Below the pieces are notes generated by a model that saw nothing but the letters and a program-made list of their open reading frames with translations, searched no databases and was not told the DNA's origin. The position numbers and the translations under genes were made by a program. A stretch of 64,000 bases of DNA from Siderastrea siderea (Eukaryota; Cnidaria; Anthozoa; Scleractinia; Rhizangiidae). The DNA is taken from NCBI GenBank assembly GCA_964030785.1, contig OZ034975.1, positions 37,665,069 through 37,729,068 of the forward strand, given 5' to 3'. Shown here in pieces: positions 50,070 to 62,336 of the stretch (its first letter is position 1; every line of letters begins with the position of its first letter).

Positions 50070-51305
50070 CAGTGTTCTCCCTAGTTTTCAGGGTAACAGG
50101 TAACTCAGTTTTTTAGACCGGTAAAGCAGCTCTGTTGAGAATCTTTTTTCACCCTGGGGGTGGTTCTCGAAACTCCTGATAACCTTCCCGGTCCGAAACT
50201 ATTTTAGGTGCACAAAATTCTCGAATAGCTATACAATTTTTATTGATTTTGAAAGCTAAATTTTAATCTTTATATTTTCGTGAAGCATATCGCAAAGTGT
50301 GCGCCAATATGTACCATTAGCTGACAAATAAGTGAGCTCGAAAAAATACTTATGGGGCCCGGAAAGTTATCGGGAGTTCGAGAAACGGGCCCCTGGAGTG
50401 GAGTTGTCATCATGAAACCCGTAATGTTGCCGGCATGACACTAGGCTCACACACGTCTCGAAAACGCTTGAAAACGGTTGACGTTTGCGATTCCTGTTAC
50501 AAGGAGCGTATTGTATTAACGTACAGATAAACGTCGAGAAGAAAAAGCTTATAGCAACCTAAAAAACGTACTGAGCAACGCCTAGAAGATAAGACATACT
50601 CCTTACAAAGAAACAGACGAAGAACTTCGAGGAGAAGACAATACTAAGAGCACCTTACGAAAAAACCTGAACAAACCAACGTATGGAGAAAGACGTCAAG
50701 AAGATATAACACTAATATCTTACAACAATGCTAACGTACGGAGAAATGTTAAGGAGATACAACTAACAACGTTTTAATTACAGATATACTAGCACACGGA
50801 CAAATGTCGAGAAGATAATAATGATATTTTTCGAATATTCTTATGTACGGAGAAATATCGGCAGTCGAGAAGATAAGACCATACAATACTGACGAACATG
50901 GTATCGCACGGAAAATGTCGAGAAGACTTTTCCCTCAAAAACGTACTAGCATACGGAGAAACGTCAAAAAGATGCGACTGACATCTCACTAAGGTAGAAA
51001 CGTAGAGAAGATGAGACTCTTAACTTATGAACTCAGAAATGTCGAGATGATAAGACTTTGTCTAATATTGTACAAACGCATGGACAATGAGAAAAGCTAC
51101 TAAGAGAAGACTTACATGGACCGTACGTAGTACGACTGACATAAAATAATCTTTTTCATAATTCAATCCGATAATAAATCTTTCACGATCCCAAACTGTT
51201 GGATGTTTCTAATCCAGGCCTTAGTATGTGGTTCGGGCTAACCGGTAACAAGCGGTGCTACAAGCGGCAAATTTTACCGGTTACCGCCTGATAAGGAGAA
51301 CACTG
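50070..51305. mobile_element. hAT-like non-autonomous transposon, 1,236 bp
   Basis: The ends are CAGTGTTCTCC (50070) and GGAGAACACTG (51295-51305), with further matching subterminal ACCGGT/GGTAAC blocks, flanked by CTTGAA on both sides (50064-50069, 51306-51311). The duplicated intron near 53170-53200 has the same flanks without the insert. No transposase. CAG-starting ends fit the hAT superfamily, although hAT duplications are usually 8 bases and only 6 are clear here. Confidence 0.75.
50510..51130. repeat. Degenerate minisatellite inside the hAT-like element
   Basis: About ten diverged units of roughly 55-65 bases share a core like ACGGAGAAATGTCGAGAAGA followed by TAAGAC and a variable ACATA/TCTTAC part. 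Confidence 0.65.
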
Positions 51306-51904
51306 CTTGAAACTAAAGAAAATTGCTCACTTTGTTTACATTGACATTCTCTGATCTCACTGGTGTAATTTGTCGAAAAACAGTAAATGTATTCTTGTAA
51401 AGATAAGACAAAGGTGATAGCGACTGTGTCATTCAATAAGTAACAAAAAAGGGGATTCATTGAGGGCAGAAAGGGCATTTCCTTTTCAGAAAAGGAGAAA
51501 TCTCAAGTCAAATTGAGAGCCCTTCAAAAGAATGTAACGGACGCACCATTCAAATGCACCATTTGAAGGAAGTTCCGGTCCATTTCCGTGCAAACTTGAC
51601 ACAAAAACTAATTTTGTATCCTCTTACTAGTTCACGAGATGCGTATCCGTATCGGGTAAATTTCCCAACGCAACACAGTTGACAATTTCGTCAACAAAGA
51701 TCGCTCAAAAAGAAAAAAAAGCAAACAAAGATCATTCTATGGACTAGCCTCATGTTCTCTTGTCCTTGGTAATAAGTAAGAAAAAGTAAAGGAAAAAAAA
51801 GACAGTTAAAAAAAGAGGAAAGCAACACAAAACACTGCAAGAAAAACAAAACAAGCAAACAAATAGAAAGCGACCGCAAATAAACAGCGATAAAGGCAAC
51901 TTAC

Positions 51905-52159
51905 AATGTACACTAACTGCAGCTGAAGCATTTTTCGGTTCACCCACTCCATTCCAAGCTGTACATGTGTAATCGCCAGCAGCCTGTCTCTGTATGTTAA
52001 CAATGCTGTACGTCTCTCCTTGATACAACACTGTTAGGTTGCCATCCTTTGTCCAAGTGATGTTTGGTGTTGGGTTACCAGTTGCATTACAGTGAAGAGT
52101 GATGTTGCTTCCTTCCAGAACAGTTTGACTAGCTGGACTGGCGTCGATGGAAGAAGGAT
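51905..52159 (-). CDS. Ig-domain exon 13
   Basis: 255 bp; opens PSSIDASPASQTVLEGSN with the standard core and loop NLTVLYQGETYS. Paralogue of exon 11. Confidence 0.88.
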
Positions 52160-52555
52160 CTGAATTTGAAAGAGATTACAGTCAAATGTAAGAACCTTCA
52201 GAGGTCTTTGTTAGAGTTCCCCCCCTCCCGCCCCCCCCCCCAAACCCCCACCTCGCATATCAAAAGATGAAATAAGTCTTTCTTGAGGAAGGTGCCTTTG
52301 CAGTCTACATTACTTATATTTGACTGGAATACTGTAAAACTGTTCTTTTCCTCATTTCACAGGGTCGCTGCTCACTGGATATTTTAATTGTTTTCTTTTA
52401 AGTTACTCTTAAGGATTTGCCTCTTTCAAGGGATGGTTGCTTACAGCACTCTGGGACAACACGACTTAGAAGATGTTCCTTGGGACCATCACTACACTTG
52501 TCCGAACGCATGCACATCCTTTGTGAACAAACGAGATCTCCTTTATCTTACTTAC

Positions 52556-52810
52556 AATGCACTGCAACCGTGGCAGTAGCATTTGCCTTGGTTCCAACTC
52601 CACTCCAAGCTGTACATGTGTAATCGCCAGCAGCCTGTCTCTGTATGTTAACAATGCTGTACGTCTCTCCTTGATACAACACTGTTGGGCTGCCATCTTT
52701 TGTCCAGGTGATGTTTGGTGTTGGGTTACCAGTCGCATTACAGTGAAGAGTAAAGTTTCTTCCCTCGACAACAACTTTACTTACTGGGCTACTTTGGATG
52801 ACAGAAGGAT
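52556..52810 (-). CDS. Ig-domain exon 12
   Basis: 255 bp; opens DPSVIQSSPVSKVVVEGRN; the last strand reads GTKANATATVAVHC. Paralogue of exon 14. Confidence 0.88.
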
Positions 52811-53712
52811 CTAAGAGAAACACATTTTGTTGGCTTAGCATAGCCATTTGTAGCCATAAAATATGAATAAGTATCTACAATGTACAGCGCTACGTGTATT
52901 TCAAGTAAACAACTGACAACAGTAAAACAAGTGCGTGGATATGTTACTTTGAGTCCAGGGGCTGGATTCATGAAGCCCTCCTAACATGACAGCTGTGTCA
53001 TATGTATTGTTGGAAAACAAAGCCTATTGTTAAGAAACAATACTTAAGATTTAACTTTGGCTTAGTAGAGCTTTGTGAATCCTGCCCCCGACTACTATTT
53101 CAGCTACTATTTATTCAATTTGAACAAATTTACAAAGTATTTCTAGAAAAAATGCTTATTAGTCTACATGTCTACAGTTCTAAAACCCAGACTAAAGAAA
53201 ATCGCTCATTACGCTAAGCAATCTTCGTTTACGCTGGCATTCTCTGATCTCATTGGTGTAATTTATCGAAAAATAAATGTATTCTAATCAACTAAAAGGT
53301 AAAACAAAGTGATAGCGACAGTCTCTTTCAGTACGTAGCAAAATAGCGGATTTGTCGAGTGCTAAAAAGGCATTTCCTTTTCAAAGAAGGGAAATTTAAA
53401 GTCAAATTCAGAGCCCTTCAAACGACTGTAAAAGGAGGCACAATTGAAATGCACCGTTTGAAGTAAGTTTTGCCCGTTCCCTTGCAAAATTGGCACGATA
53501 ACTAAATCTTGTATCCTCTTACTAGTTCATGAGATATGTTTCCTTATTGCGGGAATTTCTCAATGAAACACTTCATAATTTCATCGACATAGATCGCCCA
53601 AAATGAAAACAACAAACTAACAAACAAGTTTAAAAAAGAGAAGAGCAGTACAAAATGCTGGGAAAAAATAGAATGCAGCCGCCGCAAATGAACAGCGAAA
53701 AGGGCAACTTAC

Positions 53713-53967
53713 AATGTACAGTTATTGTAGCTGTAGCGTTTTTCTGTCCGCCCACTCCATTCCAAGCTGTACATGTGTAATCTCCAGCAGACTGTCTCTG
53801 TACGTTAACAAGGTTGTACTTCTCTCCTTGATACAACACTGTTGGACTGCCATCTTTTGTCCAGGTGATGTTTGGTGTTGGGTTACCAGATGCATTACAG
53901 TGAAGAGTGATGTTGCATCCTTCCAGAACAGTTTGATTAGCAGGAATGGCATCCATGGAAGATGGAT
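53713..53967 (-). CDS. Ig-domain exon 11
   Basis: 255 bp; opens PSSMDAIPANQTVLEGCN. An extra cysteine precedes the first Ig cysteine (GCNITLHC), which could pair abnormally or with a partner chain. Confidence 0.87.
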
Positions 53968-54246
53968 CTGAATTCAGAGGAGACATTAAAGTCAAACTGA
54001 TGATTCTTCAAATGTATTTGTTAGGGTTCCTCCCCCTGCCCTCCCCCATCCAAAAACAAAATCAGTCTTTATTGAGGTCGTTTCCTTTGCAGTCTATACA
54101 ACTTGTCAATGAATGAAACGCTCTCTTGAACTTCATCGTGTCGACTCTTTTCCTCGTTATCAAACGTCTGGTAATGCTAGAGGTGTTTGTTTTTTGGAGA
54201 ATGACTGCTCACTGGTTTTATTAACTGACTTTATTTTTGTTGTGTC

Positions 54247-54685
54247 CCAGTCAAATCGAAGCTTCAACACCCCCCCGGGCATTTGAACTTTTGAAGATTG
54301 GCTTGTTCAAATTCCCTTCTCTCGGGGCAAAAAAGCCGTTCAAATGCACCACCAATTAATACTGAAATACCTCTCCTCAAAGACAAATTTCGTCTTCAAT
54401 CAAACACTGTTCACAATTTTCAGAGAGAGTTATGCCGTGATGACAACTTCAAACTTCTTTTGAAGACCCTTTTGAAAGAGCTATTCACTATCAAAGGCGA
54501 AATTCTATCTTGTATATCCGTCAAACCTTGCAAAAAGCACACGGGAGTATTACGCCAGAACAAGAGATAAATCTGGTTCAAATTCCCCACCCTACCATGG
54601 CAACGTTTAAATCCCCCCCCCCCTTCCCGGGCACAATGCACAAACAAATGCCCGGAGGGGGATGTTGAAGCTTCGATTTCACTGG
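54247..54685. mobile_element. MITE-like element, about 440 bp
   Basis: Inverted ends CCAGTCAAATCGAAGCTTCA and its near complement (TGAAGCTTCGATTTCACTGG) each adjoin a C- or G-rich run plus GGGCATTT/AAATGCCC. There is no transposase. The target duplication is not clear. Confidence 0.65.
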
Positions 54686-54921
54686 TACATTACTTTTGAG
54701 GAATTACTACTTTTAAGGGGGTTGCTGCTTTCAGAACCCTAGGATAACATCGGTTATCCTAGGTTGAGCGAACAAACTGAAAGATGTTCCTTTCAGCCAC
54801 CACGTTACTTGTCTAGACTGCGAGTAGTCTCTAATTTTGGCGATGGCGATTGTGGGGCGGGCGAAATACACACTGCGCTGCATCCTTAGTAAACATCGAA
54901 TATCTTCTTTATCTTACTTAC

Positions 54922-55176
54922 AATGCACAGTGACTGTGGCAGAAGCATTTGCTTTGGATCCCACTCCATTCCAAGCTGTACACACATACAGCCCGGCCTG
55001 TCCACTGCTTACGTTGCTGATAGTAAAACTTTCTCCTTGATACAACACTGTGTTGCTGCCATCTTTTGTCCACGTAATGTTTGGTGGTGGGTTACCAGTC
55101 GCATTACAGTGAAGGGTGATATTGCTGTTTTCAGTTGCAATTGTACTAGAGGGTGTTTGTTCAAGCACACTTGGGA
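54922..55176 (-). CDS. Ig-domain exon 10
   Basis: 255 bp; opens PSVLEQTPSSTIATENSN. It differs from neighbours in the F-strand region (SNVSSGQAGLYVCTAWNGVG). It lies outside both duplicated blocks. Confidence 0.87.
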
Positions 55177-55686
55177 CTGTATAAAGATAGTAGAGTACGC
55201 ATGTGGCATTAGTAAAAGTCTACTAACATTCTATCATAAATGCCGAGTAGAAAATGCTGCTCCACCAGGTCAGTTTTAACTTCAGAATAACAACGTTTCA
55301 CAGATTTTCACTAAAAAGTGCAAAATAAATCCATGTGATGATGTCGACTTCTGTTGAGCACTACACTGTACTTTCGACCGGGAAATCAAAAGGTTGGTGG
55401 TTCAAGGTTTGGACTCACCACTTGTCATGCAGTTTCCTCAGACATGAAACTTTACTCCATAGTCTCTCTACACCTAGGTGTATGAGTACCAGCGCATCAT
55501 TTAAGATACCCTTCAGGGTAGCCTTGCAATGGACTAGCATCCCACATTGCGAAAATAGTAATCCAGTGCTATAGAAACCAGGTTCAAACTCTGACTTTAA
55601 GACCCAACATGGTTGTTCAGTCCAGGGGACTGGACAGAAGACTTAATTCTAACGTTAAAAGGCTACTACAATGCTCTAAAACTCAC

Positions 55687-55941
55687 AATGAACTGTAACG
55701 ACTGCAATACGTTGCTGTTTAACCCCAACTCCATTTCCTGCAGAACACTCATAGCTGCCAGCTTCTTGTCTTGCTATGTTAGCAATAGTGTACGTCTCTC
55801 CTTCGTGTAGCACTTGGTCACTACCCTGTTTGGTCCAGTTTATGGCCGGGGAGGGGTTACCAGAAGCATTACAGAACAACACTGCACTACCACCTTCAGT
55901 CACAGTCGAGTTAACTGGGCCTCTGTCAATCTAAGTTGGGT
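55687..55941 (-). pseudogene. Ig-domain exon 9 with in-frame stop
   Basis: 255 bp with good splice sites and both cysteines (LFC, YEC). However, the fourth codon is TAG (55931-55933), where the paralogous exon at 58689-58943 has AAG. Including it would end the protein, so it is either skipped (phase 1-1 makes this harmless) or marks a decaying unit. Confidence 0.85.
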
Positions 55942-56549
55942 CTAAAGCAGGACAGGCAACAACACAGAAAAATGATTGATTACATTTGTGGATGGGAAAA
56001 ACTGATTACAGCTAAATCGTCTTAAAAATAAAAGGTGCCATCAGGCACTTTTCAACAGTATGTCACTGTACGGGTTTATATTCGATTTTGTATTTATTTT
56101 GATTTACCTTTGTCTAGTTCATAGTCACTCATAAAATAACTACGGTAACTACAATACGGAGCAAAGGAGAGACCCTTGAAGACAATATCTCCCCAGAGCA
56201 TACACCCACTCTTTGTTGGTACATTGGTTTTAACAAAATTAGCGGCCTACAGATCAGACAACGGGTACGAGACTGAGTACAGGTACGACTTTCAAACTGA
56301 TTTCTCAACCAGTGACGTTCCCAAACCCTCACTTCTCAGCATTGCTTCCCATCTAAAGAGAAGGCTCGAGGGACGAGAAAGGTGTGACAATCTGAAAACC
56401 GCTAACTGGTCGTATTCCTACTCAATCTTGTACTCATACATTGTAGCCCTATCTGAAGTTCTCGGTTAAAAGGAAACCTACTGCTGTTGCAAGCTATCAA
56501 AATAGATCATGACGTAAAACGAATTAAACAGAAAAACACCAAAACGTAC

Positions 56550-56804
56550 ACTGCACATTAACTGTAGCTGTAGCATTTTTCTGTTCACCCACTCCATTCC
56601 AAGCTGTACATGTGTAATCTCCAGCAGCCTGCCTCTGTATGTTAACAATGATGTACGTCTCTCCTTGATACAACACTGTGTTATTGCCATCTTTTGTCCA
56701 GGTGATGTTTGGCAATGGATTGCCAGTTGCATTACAGCGAAGAGTGAGGTTGCCTCCTTCGAGAACAGTCGTATTCGAGGGTGCAAACGCAATAACACTT
56801 TCAT
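56550..56804 (-). CDS. Ig-domain exon 8
   Basis: 255 bp; opens DESVIAFAPSNTTVLEGGN, core NATGNPLPNITWTKDG. Donor reads T|GTACGT. Partner of exon 4. Confidence 0.88.
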
Positions 56805-57514
56805 CTGTTATGGTTTCACAGATTTGTACAAAAAATTGATTAGAAAAGCCCAGAGAATTCAGAGGAAAATTCATAACGTTCTGTTAGAAATCAGTGACTT
56901 ACTTTCACAAGTTATTGTGATGTCATTGTGCTCACTGTGGACTGAACCATTCCAAAGTAGAGTCCCAGGTTTAAAAAAAGTCTCGAGAAAGATTGCAGTG
57001 CAAGTGCAGCTCGTGGTCCAGAAATGTGCAAGAGTTGAAGAGCATACGCAAAGCTTCTTTGCACTAACATTAATCAGATGCCAATGCGTGCAAACAACGA
57101 CAAGATATTCAAACAGCACAACAGTTAATCGTTACCACGGGAACAGTGCCTCGTCAGAACGATGATTATCTAAATCCTCTATTTAAGAGCGATGACAGTA
57201 AGGATCGAAATGTAAGAATGGCAAATAGCAAGGTGCTTATTATAGTGACATAATCAACCCATCGCCTAAGACCAGCAATAAGCCGTTTAAACGTCGTGTT
57301 TAATTTGACTCGTAACATGGCAAGCAACTAATTTTAACTGTTGCAAGACAAGATGCACAAAAAATTTCCTGCTGTTGCACTGCCTTAGGTTTTGTGGAAC
57401 CTATAAATGGTAGAACAGCTATTAAACCGGGAGCATCTAGTTTTTTCAACAAGTAAGCAGTGAGTAATACACACAATCAAGCTATAAAACAGATAAAAGA
57501 TTGAGTAAACTTAC

Positions 57515-57769
57515 AGTGTACGGTAACTGTAGCTGTTGCACTAGTGGGTTTACCCACTCCATTCCAAGCTGTACATGTGTAATCTCCAGTAGCCTGTCTC
57601 TGTATGTTCACAATGCTGTACGTCTCTCCTTGGCACAACACTGAGTTGTTGCCATCTTTTGTCCAGGTGATATTTGGTGTAGGGTTACCAGTTGCATGAC
57701 AGTAAAGAGTGACGTTTCCTCCCACAATAACAGTCGTACTTGACGGTCTCTGACTAATTACACTCTTAT
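57515..57769 (-). CDS. Ig-domain exon 7
   Basis: 255 bp; opens DKSVISQRPSSTTVIVGGN, with His replacing Asn in the usual NATGNP (HATGNP). Partner of exon 3. Confidence 0.88.
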
Positions 57770-58106
57770 CTAGAGCAGAAAATGAAGTCAATATAAATCC
57801 ATGTATTTATCTTTTGCTGCAATTGTCCAGGCTAAACAAGTATTGGCACGTTAAACAGAGATGCTGTAACGTTGGTTTCAATAGAGCTCTGTCAGTCTCA
57901 ACTTCAAATACGTTTGCTCCGAGGATTTTCACTTGCTAGACTGGCTTTCGTTCATCGATAAACATTAAAACAATACTTCTCGATGTCTCAAATCGTTATT
58001 CTGCTCAGTGTTACCCTTTCTACACAGCTAAAACCTTAACAAAAAAAGACAGTGGACGCCGTCGACAACATGGGCGAGGGGCAAAGTTGGCATATTGGAA
58101 ACTTAC

Positions 58107-58361
58107 AATGTACAGTAACCGTAGCAGTAGCATTTTTCTGTTCACCCACTCCATTCCAAGCTGTACATGTGTAATCTCCAGCAGCCTGTCTCTGTATATT
58201 AACAATGCTGTACGTCTCTCCTTGATACAACACTGTTGAGCTGCCATCTTTTGTCCAGGTGATGTTTGGTGTTGGGTTACCAGTTGCATTACAGTGAAGA
58301 GTGACGTTGCTTCCTTCCACAATAACTTGATCAACTGGACTGGACTTAATCATAGAAGGAT
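58107..58361 (-). CDS. Ig-domain exon 6
   Basis: 255 bp; opens DPSMIKSSPVDQVIVEGSN. Partner of exon 2. Confidence 0.88.
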
Positions 58362-58688
58362 CTAAGCAGAATAGATAGAAACCATAAGCAAGACAGCAAC
58401 AGTACAATCAACCACTGTATGTGATGTGGCAAGTTCACACACATTGTACTACTGGGCTGGAACGACCTCCAAGACCAATACTGTGAAACGGAACTTCAAG
58501 GGGTTATTTGGAAGACCTGAATGAAAACTTATGCAGAGTCATAGACCTTGATTAAAAAATGGTGGCGACGGAGACAAAGTAAAAATCAATAATAATTGGG
58601 TTGCAGTTGGTCACTGGCTGTTTAATCCAGGGGGCTAGACACAAGATTTTTACTATTAAAATACTACTGCAGTACACTAAGAACTCAC

Positions 58689-58943
58689 AATGAACTGTAA
58701 CGACTGCAATACGTTGCTGTTTAAGCCCAACTTCATTTCCTGCAGAACACAGATAGCTGCCAGCTTCTTGTCTTGTTATGTTAGCAATAGTGTACGTCTC
58801 TCCTTCGTGTAGCACTTGGTCACTACCCTGTTTGGTCCAGTTTATGGCCGGGGAGGGGTTACCAGTGGCATTACAGAACAGCACTGCATTACCACCTTCA
58901 ATGACAGTTGCATCTGCTGGCCCTTTGTCAATCTTAGTGGGGT
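58689..58943 (-). CDS. Ig-domain exon 5
   Basis: 255 bp, fully open; opens PTKIDKGPADATVIEGGN, core NATGNPSPAINWTKQG. Intact partner of the stop-bearing exon 9. Confidence 0.88.
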
Positions 58944-59601
58944 CTAAAGCAGAAAATAATTGAGAAACTGATCATGGTTTCATCTTCGATGAAAGCCATT
59001 AAGCACTTTTCGATAGTACGTGTAGTGGTTTTAAGAATTTGTTTTTGTTTTTATATTGATTATCTGATTTTCCTTTGTCTTGATCACGGTCATTGTCAAA
59101 GGTCGCACTTTTCAACAGTATGTCACTGTATGGGGTTTAATTTGATTTTAATATAGAACTAGGGAGCAAAGGAAAGACACTTTGAGGTTGATGTCTTCTC
59201 AAAGCATACAACCACTGCAAACATTGGTAGCTGCTTGCCAGTGTGGATAACAATATTTGTTGTTAACTTTGAATGTACATTAGCAGACTACAGATCATAC
59301 TATGAGTATGAGACTAAGTACGCGCATGACTTTCAAATTCTAAACCAGAGACGTTTCCAAACCCCTCACTCCTCTGCAGTGCTTACCAACAAAGAGTAGG
59401 GCTCGAGAGACGAGACAGGTGTGACAATCTAACCCCGCTAAAAGGATTTGAAAAGTCGTACTCGTATTCAATCTTATACTCATACACTGTGTTCTTATCT
59501 GAAGTCCTCTGTTTACAGGCCACCTACTGCTGTTGCAAGTTGTCAAAATAAAACCTGATTTAAAATGAGTTGAAAAGAAAAAAAACTAAACCAAAACGTA
59601 C

Positions 59602-59856
59602 AATGTACAACAACTGTAGCTGTGGCATTTTTCTGTTCACCCAATGCATTCCAAGCTGTACATGTGTACTGTCCAGCAGCCTGTCTCTGTATGTTAACAA
59701 TGTTGTACGTCTCTCCATAATACAACACTGTGTTGTTGCCACCTTTTGTCCAAGTGATGTTTGGCAATGGATTGCCAGTTGCATTACAGTGAAGAGTGAG
59801 ATTGCCTCCTTCGACAACAGTCGTATTCGAGGGTGCAAAGGCAATAACACTTTCAT
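59602..59856 (-). CDS. Ig-domain exon 4
   Basis: 255 bp; opens DESVIAFAPSNTTVVEGGN; loop GGNNTVLYYGETYN. Donor T|GTACGT as in exon 8. Confidence 0.88.
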
Positions 59857-60595
59857 CTGTTAAACAAACAAACAAACAATACAGAAATCTCATGGTTTCA
59901 CAGATTTGTACACAAAATTAATTAGAAAAGCAAACAGAATTTAGAGGAAGATTCATAACGTTCTGTCTGAAATCAGTGAATTACTCTCACAAGTAATTGT
60001 GAAGTCATTGTGTTCACCATAGACTGAACCATTCCAAAACTAGAGTTCCAGGTTTGAAAAGTCTCGAGAACGATTGCAGTGCATGTGCATCTCCTGGCCC
60101 AGAAATGTGTAAGAGTTGAAGAGCATACGCAAAGCTTCTTTGCAAGGAATGCAAAATATTAATCAGATGCAAGTCTTAGTGCGTGCAAAATCAGCACAAC
60201 AGCTGATCATTAAAAAGTGAATAGTGTGTAGTCAGAACAAGTATCCAGATCTTTCAATTATTAACAATGACAGCGAGGATTGAGATGCAAGAATCAACAA
60301 AAAAAGTTGCTTAAGGCAGTGACATGATCATATTAACTTGTCACCTGACGGAGTCTAGCCGTAAGCTGTTGAAACGCCATGTTTAACTTGACTCGCAACA
60401 CCGCAAGTGAGAAATTTTAGCTGTTACAAGACAAGATTCACAAACCATTTTTACTGCCTTACCTATTGTGGCAGTGCACTTATAACTGGGTGGTTTTCAA
60501 TTATTTCATCGAATACGTAATGTGTGACATACACCATCAAGCAAAAACTGTTACCTGTTTTACGTAGACAAGGATAAAAGATTGTGTAAACTTAC

Positions 60596-60850
60596 AGTGT
60601 ACAGTAACTGTAGCTATAGCATTTTTCGGTTCACCCACTCCATTCCAAGCTGTACATGTGTAATCTCCAGCAGCCTGTTTCTGTATGTTAACAATGTTGT
60701 ATGACTCTCCTTGATACAACACTGTTGGGCTGCCATCTTTTGTCCAAGTGATGTTTGGTGTTGGGTTACCGGTTGCATTACAGTAAAGTGTTATATTTCC
60801 TCCTGCAACAACAGTTGTACTTGACGATCTCTGAGTAACCACACTCTGAT
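60596..60850 (-). CDS. Ig-domain exon 3
   Basis: 255 bp; opens DQSVVTQRSSSTTVVAGGN with standard core. Confidence 0.88.
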
Positions 60851-61152
60851 CTAGAGGTGCAAAAGATAAAGGAAATCAAGATACATATCCATCCTTTGCT
60901 GTATGTGTGCAGGTCGAACAGACATGGGCATGCGAAACGGACATGGTGCAACGTCGTTGGCTTCCAACCCAGAACTCACAAAGTTGTTGGTTTCATCTTC
61001 AAATACATTCCCTTCCCTCCCAAGAGATCTTCCCTTCCAAAAGGTTTTCTCTGGGTACTCTTGGATAACAAAACTTCACAATTTTAATTCGACTCAAATA
61101 CCAAGGTTCATATGTTTGTCAGTCAGAACGGTGCTACGCGCTACCCTTGTCA

Positions 61153-61548
61153 AGGACGGTGCCTCCTAATAAAAAGGTATTTTTGCAAAGGTTATGACTA
61201 TGGGTAAAAAAGTAGATCTTAACAAGGGTTATTGGAATCCAGAAAGAAAAATGTGGGTAACCACACATTCTTCAGGGATAATTAAGTAACCATAATTCTA
61301 AAAAAGTGTTAAAATACAAAGAATGTATGGCAATTTCTTTCCAAATTTGAGCTCAGTTATCTCTCAAAAATGCCTATTACCCCTAGTTTTCTTTTTGGAT
61401 TCTGATAGCCCTTCATAAGATCTGGTTTTCCCACGTAGTCATAAACTGCGCAGAAATATTGCTGTATTAGGGGGCAAATTGCTTAAAAAACCCGAATATC
61501 CCGATATGCGCAGAACGTATGCGCAGTAACAAAAGGAGGCACCGTCTT
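61153..61548. mobile_element. MITE-like element, about 395 bp
   Basis: Inverted ends GACGGTGCCTCCT (61155-61167) and AGGAGGCACCGTC (61534-61546). The interior is AT-rich without coding sequence. It is absent from the paralogous intron at 57770-58106. Confidence 0.75.
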
Positions 61549-62081
61549 AAAACAGTATCAGTCTAGATAATAGTAAACCAAGTTCAGTGTTTTGAGAAAT
61601 AAGGAAATCAATTTACCCAACACTTACAGTTAACAGCTGACTGATTATTAGTTGAATGCCAATTATACATGTCACTAGAAACTCTGTAATAGTACAGGTA
61701 ACGATACATATAATCTGCTAAACCCTTAGGCTAATCCAACAGAAATGTAGGTGGCATATCCACCAACCGGTCGCACCCAAGAGTTAGAGCAGACACCATG
61801 CATCTAGCCTCGTTAACCAATTTGTAGAAGTCACGTATAATTGTATTTGCTATGTACTTGTACGTGTAAACCACAAAAGAGCAACAGTTTGCCCCTGTTA
61901 TTTCAAACCCGCATATCTTGAATCCCTCGCCATCTTAGAATGAGACCTCTTTCCTATTTTCGTTGATGATGCGCAGTTACTTACTGTTGCATATCTTGAA
62001 CTCCCTTTATCTCAAACAATTTTTGCTTCCCCTTGCCCGTTCGAGATAGCGGGGCACTACTGTATGAAAAATACAACTTAC

Positions 62082-62336
62082 AGTGTACAGTAACTGTAGC
62101 TGAAAAATTTTTCCGTTCACCCACTCCATTCCAAGCTGTACATGTGTAATCCCCAGCAGCTTGTCTCTGTATGTTAACAATGTTGTACGTCTCTCCTTGA
62201 TACAACACTGTTGGGTTGCCATCTTTCGTCCAGGTGATGTTTGGTGTTGGGTTACCAGTTGCGTTACAGTGAAGAGTGACGTTGCTTCCTTCCACAATAA
62301 CTTGATTAACTGGACTGGAGTCAATCATTGAAGGAT
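62082..62336 (-). CDS. Ig-domain exon 2
   Basis: 255 bp; opens DPSMIDSSPVNQVIVEGSN; last strand ERKNFSATVTVHC. Confidence 0.88.

Larger units (their letters stand above)
55687..62336 (-). repeat. Tandem duplication of a four-exon block
   Basis: Exons at 62082, 60596, 59602 and 58689 have one-to-one partners at 58107, 57515, 56550 and 55687 in the same order, with matching openings (SPVxQVIVEGSN, SSTTVxxGGN, ESVIAFAPSNTTV, xIDxGP). Introns are also similar, for example GCATACGCAAAGCTTCTTTG near 57041 and 60122. Copy spacing is 3.0 kb, rising to 4.0 kb at the first exon, where the MITE at 61.2 kb accounts for part of the extra length. Confidence 0.88.

Noticed and set aside
50510..51130. CRISPR-like array
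   Set aside because: The units are diverged throughout with no constant repeat and unique spacer pattern, and the sequence is animal DNA.
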